From NCBI GenBank assembly GCA_964020975.1, contig OZ026624.1:29666331-29730330 (forward strand): DNA of 64,000 nucleotides, written 5' to 3'. Positions 13,201 to 25,200 of this stretch are shown here, piece by piece. Each line of letters opens with the position of its first letter. The stretch's first letter is position 1. This DNA comes from Hermodice carunculata (Eukaryota; Annelida; Polychaeta; Eunicida; Amphinomidae). The translations under genes were made by a program, and so were the position numbers. The notes below the pieces were generated by a model. It was not told the DNA's origin and searched no databases. It saw only the letters and a program-made list of their open reading frames with translations.

Positions 13201-16200
13201 GTGATAGCACTTCAAGAATACTAACATATTTAGGTATGTTGGTTATTATCTGGTCGAAGCACGTAAAAGTAGTCTTCATTATTGACGGAAGCTTATTGAT
13301 ACGCATCATGAATAGGTTGGCAGTGCAGAACAGTTCTAATTTTGCACCAGAAGTCGTTTGTAAAACGGAATTTAAGTCGGTTTTCAATTTTTCCTGACTA
13401 GAGTATGAGGGCATGATCAAATATCTTTTCTCACGTCTTCTGGAGTACCGGGCAATCAGGAAGGTTTTATATTAAGGACGGTGTTACCTATTTCTCTCTG
13501 TTTGAATATCCCACTACTATACACTCTGCCATCATTGTAAAACTGGCCACATATCGTTCCCGTCACAAACTCTACAGGAGCAGATAGCATGACAGGAACA
13601 TCTTTGTTTCAGCAGACTTGACCTAGATAAAATCTTATGTACAACGCTAGGCATTTATGGGTTGGGAAAGCCATCAAATCTAATATACAAGAGACGGCCG
13701 TGTGTAAATCAGAATTAAATCCATGGAGGGCGCCAGTGAAAGTGAATACAATGAAGTTAGAATTCGCTCACTGAAAGCCTGGGATATAAATACTGAGACA
13801 AAGTTTTTCCTAGAGATAATGTATCCAGTGAACCGCCAATCATGGCTCGATTGTTTTGGATAGCACAATGCAGTGATATATGCAAATGTTTAATGTGTGT
13901 TTTATGCTAAACCTTTACCATTGTCATGTCAATGAGGCATTTTCCTTTCAAAAGTTTTCCTTTTAATTTGTCTGCTTATAGTAGGGGTCTACATATTTTT
14001 TAATTTTTTTTAAAAACACTTAAAAACACCATTTCTTGCTCTACAAGGATAGGTTATCGGAACGCTGTTATTCAAACATACTTTCAGATTTCATCTACTC
14101 CATGGGAACCTTAATTGAAAGTACTTCACTCTGTTTAAACTTTGCATCACATTATTTTGAAACTTTTATGTCTTTATGTATAATTTTATGCCATCATATT
14201 TCCGCATTGTACTTGATAATTTGTGGTTTTCCCTATTCCCCAGCTTTTCACATGTTATTTCAGAGGTCGCATTTGTAGTTCATCTAAGTTTTATTTCACT
14301 TGTTCCAAATGGTTGTGTAATGTTAATGCTTATTTACATCGACTTGCCTGTAGTGAAGCGATACTATAGAGTATTTTCTATGGTTCGCGCCCTTTGTAAT
14401 GTTATTTTCCCTAAATAAGTTTGAGTCTTCTTAGAGGTGCAGTATGTATATGCACATGTTACACTTTCCTTTGTTGTGAACTAATCCAATACACGCAAGA
14501 TAGTAATTGAGTAATGAAAGGTATTTCTTCTGCTGATTTGTGCTGACGTTGCTAACGCTCACATGACAAAAATTGCTTATCTTTTTCCTTCCATGAATTA
14601 CTCTACACAACGTTTTTCCCATAAGGTCTATTAAGCGATTTGTGCTTGATATCTGCTTACTACATTTGAGCAATTATTGTTGAATGTTATTTGTATTGCT
14701 TCTTTGTTTTATGTAATTCACTTCACTGGTGTCAATTCACCTACATTTCTTACACTGTCGACTCTGTGTTAATGGTAGCATCACTCTTGCTTGTTGTTTT
14801 AACTTGACATGCATCGGTGGTTCCAGTTATATAACAAATTTAAACATGCATTCATAAAATCTTGCTTGTAATAGTTTTATTATCATATTTTGAAATATAG
14901 TATTCCAGAGCGTATATGTGTATGCATAAGTAGTTTTGATAATAACTTGGATTCATCCTGAAAACAACCATCTACACCGCCCCTTTTCTTGTATATTTTG
15001 TTTATGGCTCCACTTTGGACTTTTGTCGTAATGTGCTCCAACTTTTTATTTGAATTTGTGTGTATGTAAATTCATTGAGGTACATGTACTCATCGTCATG
15101 AATATATATTTCGTATCTTCGCGTAAAATTGTTACTATGCAAGTCATAAAAATGTACATGCCTGTTTCACAGTCATGTGTTGTATGACTCTGTTACAATA
15201 TACAATAATCCTTGCTAATTTTATGTCTGGTTCCATCTGACTCTCTTGTATATGTTCTCTAACTCATTCAATTAATGATTATGTTTCCTATTCTGACTGT
15301 TTTATTTTTCATTTTGTTTCGATGTGTAATATTCAAGACTAAACTTTGTAATTTACGATGCCATATACTTTCTGGGTCAGAAACTATTAGCTTGCACATA
15401 CTTGAAATTTTGTGGTGTCATGCAGTATTCACAGACAGAGACTTTCCAGCAGATTTCTCCATAATGGGAATCTGTTTTGAACAATATAGGGCTGCGGTAA
15501 AGCTATTTTACAATCGTAATGGCTTGAAGTTCTTGTCCACCTCTGCTCCTACGCCACCCTCTGTACGTTATGATTTACCAAGTTCCTTTGCTATCCTCAG
15601 TTTTTTTTTTCGATGGTTTTATTGAAACAGTGTTTAGGTGATTTACGTCATGTGACTGTCAACATACGTTAAGTGCTTCTCACCACTATTCACCAAAACC
15701 ATGACCTAATTCACGATCACATTATCAATATATATTCTGTGTGCCAGGCAAACGTACATCCGTAGTTTAAAATCTGAGGGAAAGCTTACAGAATTAAGTT
15801 TACAGGTTGAGCCCGAAAAGTTTGACATTATCACTTTATCTGATCTAAGGATCTCGAAGTTGGTAGTGGGGGAGGGATAACCATTTACGCAAAACATAAC
15901 TTAGATGGCAGAAAATGTGTCGAGCTGGAGGCTGCTAGTAGTGAATGCATTTAGGTCAACACAATTTTTCTGCAGGTAAGCTTCTTCTTGGTGTATATTA
16001 CCGTCCATCAGGCCAATCTGCTACTGATGGGGATTTATTTCTTAATCAGCTTGTTAGCATACTTTATGACATTTACAATGGACTTGAGCTGGGCAAAGAA
16101 GCACGAATGGTATTCCTTGATCTATCCAAGGACTTCGACAGAGTCTGGCATATTGGTTTACTTTTCACACTGAAACAGCTAGGTTTCCAAGTGCCTGCCT

Positions 16201-19200
16201 GACAATTCATTAAATGCCACCTGACAAACTGTTTCCAACCTGTTACATTTGGAGGACAGAACTCCTCGTGGCTGTCCATTCAGGCTGGAGTGCCTCAAGG
16301 CTCCATCCTTGGTCCCTTTCTTTTCTTTGTTTTTATAAACGACATTATTGATAACATTACATGTTACATACAACCATTTGCTGTTGATACCAGTATCTTT
16401 GAAATCATTCTTGAGCCAGCCGCCACTGCAGAAAGCCTTAGTACCAGTCTCACACTAATTCACATTTGGGGTTAGTTCTGGCATATGCCATTTAGTGCCT
16501 CAAAATCAGTTTCAGTTATCTTTTCTTCCAAACTAAGTGGGCCAGACCACCCAGCCTTAATTCTTGGAAATACACAAATGCCTGAAACATGCCAACACAC
16601 ATATCTTGGAGTCTCTCTGTCACACAATCTGACTCGGCACAATACTATTACATATATTGTTAGTAAAGGCAGTCAATATCTTGCCCCTCTGCACAGGCTG
16701 AAATACATACTCTCATTAGGTTATATACTGACATGTTACGTCCCATCCTTGAATATGGATGTGGCCTTTTTGACAACTGTACAAAATACCTGTTACTACT
16801 GAGGCCTAACAGTATGAGGCAGCTAAAATTTGCATAGGAATGACTCAATTTATTCCTTGAATTCTACTTCTGAAAGAGCTCGGGTTGCAAACTCTGTCAA
16901 ACAGGAGGATATATTTCTAACATTTCTTGTTCTATAAAATGTATAAAAAAATTGTTCGTCAATACCGACATGACCTTATTCCCCAGGATGTTGTTTCCAT
17001 TACCAAGCACCTTTTGAGAAATTGCATGAATATTTGCTAAATCAGATTCACAAATAAATGCTTTGGTGAATCCTCCCCCCCCCCCCATACATTGTTGGAA
17101 CAATATCCCCACTGAGGCCCGTCATCCTGATTCCCTACTATAGTTTAAGCCAAAGATCCATATCCTATTCTTTTATGTTGATGAAAAGTGCAAATTTTTC
17201 ATTTGTGGTAATCGTTTTCTAAATATATGCCACATACAGCTATATCTTGGTCATTTCGTTCTAAATGATCATTGCCATTGTGTTAATATTTTTCAACCCT
17301 CAATGTATACACGTTCTCATCCTTCTGAAGATACTAAACACTCCTTATCTTGTCCTAAGTTTTACATGAAAAGGCTCCGTCTCTTGAACACGGTGTGTCA
17401 TTTGCTCCAGTTTTTAGTTTTACTCTAATAGTACAGATTTCACGTGACATTTTGTTAAATATTTTCTGAAGAGGTAGCGATGACTTTAACTGCATTTCAT
17501 TCTTGCATGATAACTTTTTGGCTTTTTTGTTCGCCATAGTAGTAAGCTGGGGCAAATGAATCTTCTTTCTGTAGCTTATTCTTGAAAAAGGACCATGAAT
17601 GGGAATTTTGCTCAACAGGATCTAGACTATTCCAAATACGAAAAATACTCGGATAAATGAATGTCGCTGTAATTTCAGATGGGGCGAATATCTGGGGGAT
17701 ATCTTTTGACTGTCTTGTAGCATAAAGTTCAGAACAGTGGGGACTCTCTCTAGCAAATAATTTGGCGCGAAACCATTTAGAATTTTGTACATTTGAATTT
17801 GTTTAAGGCGCTTCCATCTTATACGTAAAGGATGTCATTCAATTTCGTAGTCAAGTGACTGGATGCTGACATTTTGGGGCATACCAACAACAATGTGGGC
17901 TGCCATGTATTGCACACGTTCCAACTTATTGCAGCGGGCTATTGTGCAGTTATCCCACAAGATGTCGCCGTATTCAAGGACAGGTCCAATAAAAGTAAAA
18001 TACAACTTCTCCAATTGCTTCCTATCAAGTATATATTTCATGCCCATGAGACAGTCTACCCATTTCATGGCTTTAATATATAGACTGTCCCATGTGGTTA
18101 CTCAAAGATCCGTCCATGAATAAGGTAATACCCACATGTCTGTGATTTTTGACTTTGGAAGTTTGATGGCCATTAAGATAAAATAGGAAAGAACTGGTTA
18201 CTCGAGTGAGCGAGGACATAGCATTGAAACAGTTTTTTACTCATTTCAGTAAACGAACCATTACTTTCACTTAAAGATTCCTGACAAATCGCCATTGAGG
18301 GTTGCCTGGCTTATTTCTGGAAACTATCGCTCTGAGATGAAAAATAGAGATGTTTGAAAAAAAAATCGATTCTAGGATGTATGCTAAATCATTTATCTAA
18401 ATATATCAAAAACAACAAAGGGCCCAGGATCGAGCCTTGTGGGACATCAGCATATCTCCAAGTTGATGACGGACCGTTTATAATAGCTCCTGTAGTGTAT
18501 TAGACAAAGCACTATCCAACCACTTCAGTATAATACCACTTACACTAATAGGTTGGAGTTTGCGCAAAAAGCATACATGCCACACTCTATCAAAAGATTT
18601 TGATACATGAGGAAAGCAAAGTTTATGTCTGTATCCTTAGTCATTGCAGCTTCTAAGATAATGTCGTAAGTTTCTAATAATTGTGAACCAGGTGAGTCGC
18701 CTGGTTGGAAGGCCGACTGAAATCTCGTCAATATGTTATTTTTTACACAATGATTAAATAACGATTTAAATATACAATTTCGAATAACTTCCCGGTAGAA
18801 TCTAGTAATTAAAATAGATGACTGTAAGTATTTATTAAAAATAATACTAACTGGCTTTGCAATTGATGCAGTACCTGATTTTAGAAGGCAAAGACTGATG
18901 GTGTCTGGTCTTAGAAGCTTTTAGTTTCAGGGCACAGTCTTTTACCTAAGCCAATATATACTTTATTCAATAAAGAAACAAGGGCATAATCAATAGTGGG
19001 AACTTTCCTCTCGTGGTCGTCGACCGTACGCTGTTGTGCAAAGTAGCTATTGGGCAGTTCAGCCTTTTTTTTACATCGTCATTGATGATATGGTAACCAT
19101 TCTTTATAGGAGGAGTCTTTGATAATATCTGACTGTTTGACAACAATTCTTTAACAATTTTCCACCACAGTTTTATATCATTGTGCTAACTGGCCTATAC

Positions 19201-22200
19201 CTTGTCAGTTAATGACTGTTTACACTTCAAGTTTGCCTCCCTGAATTTCTGAATAGTGATGTTACGTGCTGTCCTATACTTGGCCCATGATGTGAGGTAA
19301 TATCTATTGTTTGCTCTCTCCGCAGCCTTTGCTATCCAACATAATCGGTCTCATCTTTGCATGAGCTTTGATACTTTACCAGAAAGCCAAGGTGGGTCAC
19401 CAGGTCTAACTTTCACCTTTTCGCATAGAATAAAACCGTTTGCCGTACCTAAGAGTAAATTTGACCATTTTACTACCATATCAGATACATGTAAATTTTC
19501 AAACTCTTTCTCTCATTCTGCATTTTCGTGTAAGCCAATGAAATCCCCGTGTTCGAAACGCCAGACCTGTCTGAAATATCGTTTTTGCTTGTTTACTTTA
19601 AACTAAAATGAACAAAATACAGCAGAGTGGATTATTTTCGAGTGAAGTGAATGGAAGTGTCTGGAAAATAGAGGAGGGTGCCTTTTTTCAGATTTTTGTC
19701 CCATGTATTACTCTTTGCAATAAGAACATTACCAGATATTTCCTTTGGTATCTGGAACTAAACAGAAAACATTAATGAAATACACATAAATTGTTTATGG
19801 CACTTATATGGAGTAGAAAATAGCTTTACAGTAGCAAATTACACAATTATGTCCATAAGTACCCTCCCCCCAAGTAATGATTTAAAATCCACTATCACTG
19901 CGGCCACTAAAGTCACACAAACAGCCATTAAGGTGGTGACAGTCATTTATAAAGGGGAATTTAACAGTTTGGTTTAGTGCATCGGTCTTGGTCTATTTAT
20001 AATGATGTAATATTTCATATGTCGACAAACCATGATATATGTGTGTGAATACTTTTTCTTAAATTCTGGTGGGATAGAATATGTAATATATTCTGTAACT
20101 GGTATTGGGTAAATACTTGTTTACCATCTTTAAAAATACTACTTAAGACATTTTGTTTTCAATTGTGCTCAAATAAAGAGACCAGTTTAAATTTTCCTGC
20201 ACGCTCAACCAGAGGAAACTAGGTTTTGGTGTTCTATCTATTAAAGCACCACCATTCTTAAAGTCAAAGTACATTATCTTTTGTGGGAAATAAAACAGCA
20301 TGTACCTGTTATTTTGTTCTGTTAATTATAAGAAATAACTATATATCGTATTTATAGAGATTTGAAAATCTTTATTCACTTATTATTTTATGTCACAAGT
20401 AGTTGCAGCCGTATATTTCATGTGAACATATGATCAAAAGAGAATGTCCTAATAATAATGAACCTTTTTTTCGGTTCACTGTAACTGTAAGACATGTTTG
20501 ACCGTTGGAAATAATGACCTTCAAACAAATGATTCCAATATTTTATTTTTCAAAATAATTAAAAAAATAAAGTTCACAAAAAATGGATGATAATTTTCAA
20601 AGATTGATCATTTAATTAAGGACGTAATTTAGCTGTACTTGCCTTTTTGGAAACATACTTGATTTGGCTTATGATGAAATGATAAGAGTAAGAGTCAGGA
20701 AAACGTTTATTTGACAAATAAAGATACAAATTATAGATACAGTATGTAACAAAGCTGTTACCCAACAGCAATAAATATTATAATTTAAACACAGAAAACA
20801 TGCACGTCTGGGTGAGCCCAATTAAAAACAAAAGTCCACTATCATTAGGGCCACCAAAATAAGAAAGTTACTTGAAGGCAAACAGGATATTTATATTTAA
20901 AAAAATGAAGATGTTACAAGATATTACATCAAGAAGTTTGTTAAGATTGTACCAAAAGCATAAAAAATTGATAAAATATAATCGACATTTTGCATGACAT
21001 TGAACATCAGGATTTCGGCTATTCGTGGTTTTAATACTATTAAATTCATGGTATTGATATTATTCAATTCATGGTATTAATATTGTTCAATTCATGGTAT
21101 TTTAATTGATCATTTAATGGCATTGATACTGATAAGCAGAAGTTCAGCAACCACTCACATAAAGTCAGATATATAAATACTGAGGCAACCCCTTGACAAA
21201 GTAAGTGTTTATGAGACTTCCATGATGTCCCCTCAGGGCTTCTGACCACATTCATGGACAAGGTGCTGTCCATGTTGGTACCCAAAGCAGCCTTTTATAA
21301 GGCGAAAGGTGCAGGTAAAAAGTTGATAGAACCCATCCAGGCTACCTGTGTTGCAGTATAGAGCAGTGGAGAAAGCTTACTAATGGACAGTGGTGGGAAT
21401 TTGTAGCCCTCTGCAACCAAGCTGGTTGTTTCTTGAGAAGAGCTGCTGAAGAGTTTGGTGTAAACAACTATCTCTGTGGCTTGCAGACTTTTGCCAAAGT
21501 ACAGAGGTATTGAAGTAAATATAGGTGTTCATCCAAGAACTACGGGTGATGAAGACCGACAGGTGCTGGCCCAGTATGTGGAAGACAGGCCTTTCTCTAC
21601 ATCTAAAGAAGGTTGGCTACACCTGCAACAGTCGATGGGGTGACATGTCAGTGAAACCACCGTGTGGCGATGTTGGCATACGGCTAGAAAAAAGTTAGAC
21701 TTGGCTTTAGCTCTCCACATAGCCTGGGCAAAAATTCCCACAATGAAGATCCAGAAGCTTTACCGGTCCAGGAGATGAGGGTCCAGTGCATTACTTCTGC
21801 GAGAGGAGGACCCACTTGCTTGTGATGAGACATCTGTCTAAACATGATCTTCAAAAAACAAAAAATCGTACCACCATCACCACCTCAGCCCCCCCCCCCC
21901 CCAAGGAAAACCAATAGGAAACAACAAGTATCCACTGCTCATCTGTTCATTGACTGATCATGCAGAAAAGCACTCTTCCCACCCCCTCTCCCCAAATTTA
22001 AAAACAAAAAATGGCCACCCCATACTCTGGTCATTATGTTTAGAGTGGGAAGTGTCGATGTGCTTGCTGAATCCCACATGCTGGCAAACCAATATTGTCC
22101 TGTTTTTGTGGCTTCTCCTGGGAGCATTCACTCATAACTTTCTGGACGTGATGCCAAGAGGAAGAGACATTCGGTTATTGATTTATTAAGCATAGTGTAG

Positions 22201-25200
22201 TTTGTCGCTTAGAGAAAGGATTTGTTCCATATTTTACAACACTTGTCAACATTTTCACAAGTAAAACAAAAATACCAGCTAACTTGAGCCAGATAGTTTG
22301 TAAAATGACAAAATCTGCTTTGTCGTATTGCCAAATATAATTTTTAAAAGTTTGCCTATTTTTGCTCCGAAAAAGTAAATTTATACCTACTGCTGAGAAG
22401 TCATAACTGAAAATCGGTGGTTGGACTCGATGATGTGTAACATAATTAGGTATATTGGTCATCATTTGCTCCAAACATGTTATAGCAGTCTCTGTGATTC
22501 TAGCAGGCACATTGATATGCATCATGAAAAAATTCGGAGAATTGTTTCCATTTTGCACCTGGAATGGTGTTTAAATCGCAATTTCAGTCATCTGTCAACA
22601 TCATGTTTGTATAATACCCGTTATAATGAGATCTTCACCTGATGACAGACTCAGACAGCTACCCCTTGCAGAGTCTGACACAAATGTACCAGCCTTTGAA
22701 CTAAGTGCGCCAATGCCAACCTAACTCAATTCAGTTTTCCAATTTCGACCACCAGGATGGTGCGCTGAGATTTATTGGTATTTAGCAGGAAGTGAGACAC
22801 CACTATCAGTGGGTCATCGACAGCCATATTAAAGTGCATAGGCGAGAAGAAAGTTTGAAACAGTAATTTGGATCGAGTTAAAGCTGTACTGTGCCGGAAA
22901 CATGCCTGTGTACAATTGCCAGCTACCAGGCTGTAAAGCTGATACGTGAAAATTGTTAAATCTTGACAAATATCCATGGATGTGTGGGGTTATGCTCCAC
23001 AGTTTCCTTCCATAAGAAGAGAACTGGCAAAGACGCAAAGAATGGGTGAATATGGTGTGCCGGCCAGCAGATTGGGAGCCCTCTAAACACGACCGCATCT
23101 GTTCGAAGCATTTTTTAGGAGGAAAAGAGCCCACTAAAGACCATCGTGTTCCAACCCCCTTCCTGTACAACAACTGGAAGCTGCCAAAAGTTGTATGTAC
23201 ACTGTACACTGCACTATGTACGTGTCTCACTTGGTAACAGCCGATCTGCATAACTATGAATTCAGTCATGTGCACGATTGTCACGATAAGGTGACACAAG
23301 GGAGAACCACTAAGATTTTGGTGGGCTCCTATTGCATTGGTGCATAGAAATCTGCGTTGAAATTGAAATATGCTTTGCTGTCTGGCGTTAGGGAGTGAAA
23401 CTATATTTTCGACCTTATCATCAGGTGATGAGATCACTACTATCCTGTAACTTGTCCTTGAAGGAAACTGATGAATTAGGCGGCCTATGGACTATTCCAA
23501 GGTGAAAAGCATTACTAAGAAGTCTTATCTCTGCCAATGGTAGTTTCAGCCCAGGTACATCTAAACAAGAAGACGGGAAATAGCAAATCTTTGACATGCA
23601 AAAGGAGTAACTTTATCCCAGATACCATCCCTGCAATCCTTTCTTGTGATTTAATGATATTTGGTTAAATTAATATCGTGGTCAGAACTAGTGTTACTGA
23701 GGACTGTTTCAGAAAAGATAATAATGTCAAAATCAGGAACTCAGATGTACACAGTAATGAGAGGTGGTTTTTGCCTGCATATCACAGTGTTGCCCAGTAG
23801 GTGCCTGAAGTTTTTGTGGTATAAAACCCATTGAAGCAATGTTTTACTTTGCAGGACAAATATTGTTTTGAACCACAATTGAAGTGATTTTGTGAAATAT
23901 CATTAGACAAAATAGGTACACTTGATAATTTTTAGGAACATTTGGGACACCCATGGCAAAACAGGAGTATTGAAGGAAGTTACCTTCTGCACAGAATGTA
24001 TATATGGTTGCAATGTTTAACCCAAAGTATTTTCAAATAATGATAATAATGATAAGAATTATAATGATAATGATCATGAAATTTCATGATGTTTTATTTA
24101 GTTCTTCAGATCCACCGCGCATGCACCAAATGTGTTGAAGAACACCAAGAAGCAGAAAAGGGTGTAGAAAACATGGACACTAAAAAAATTCTCCCAGTTC
24201 CCCTAGTAGGCGAAATTCCAAAGCCTCGCAGATGACTGTGACCACTGCAGCCCTAAACTATAGTTCAAGTTATTGTATTGTACACATTCATGCTTCACTT
24301 CAAATAATCTTTCATCATTGTGTAACGAGTGGTATTTTACACTCAAAAACACACTTCTATTTTCAGCATGGCCAAGTAACACATGTATCAAATATGCAGA
24401 ATGCGTGAAGGTTGGGGATCTCGCCAATACGCTTTGTCGCTGCTTGCCTGGTTACATGAGTGATAATTGTGTGACAGGTATGGTACTGATTTAAAAACAA
24501 CCCAACTTTTAAAAGGTTATTCCTCTGATTTTACCACCATGATGCACTGCTTGTTAGCATGAGCAGTATATCTTTGCAACTGAGCTCAGGGGTACAACAA
24601 AGCTAAAACAAAGTATGAAGAGATATAAACATTAAATTTTGTTATAGCTAAAGGTCATTAAATTTGTGTGTTATTCATGTACACTATTTTCATATCTTAT
24701 TTTTATATAATTAGGCCACAAATAATGTAAGCCAACACATTTATCCAGGCAGCTCGTATCATTGTTCATGCAAGGGAGATAACAGAAATTTGTGGGCCTA
24801 TTTTGACCACATTGTGGCCAGTTGTTTGCACTTTGCTGTAAAGATATGCACACATGTACTTTATTTTAGTTGTATTATTCAATGTTTCATTTGTGCAACA
24901 GTTAAAATTGAAGAGTAGACGTAATTTGAATAAACTATGTGAAAACAGTCTGTTGTGACCTTTGAAAACAACATCAACAAAGTGCTTGAAGAACATATAT
25001 AATGTATTTTTTGCCGCAAAGTAATTTTGTAAAATCTAAATGCTTTTCAGATGAAGCAGTCCTGATAAAAACAGATCAACGCTCTGATATTATGGGAGAA
25101 CACCGTGCAGCAACGCTTACAACTACCTCAAAAATCAGGTGTGCAATAGCGTGTCTCAATATAAGACCATCTTGTATATCCATAGCTTATAATGCTTTGA

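Noticed and set aside
22829-23437. 202-residue open frame on the - strand
   Set aside because: It is antisense to the THAP relic, which accounts for the coding-like signal; the - strand product has no recognisable domain.
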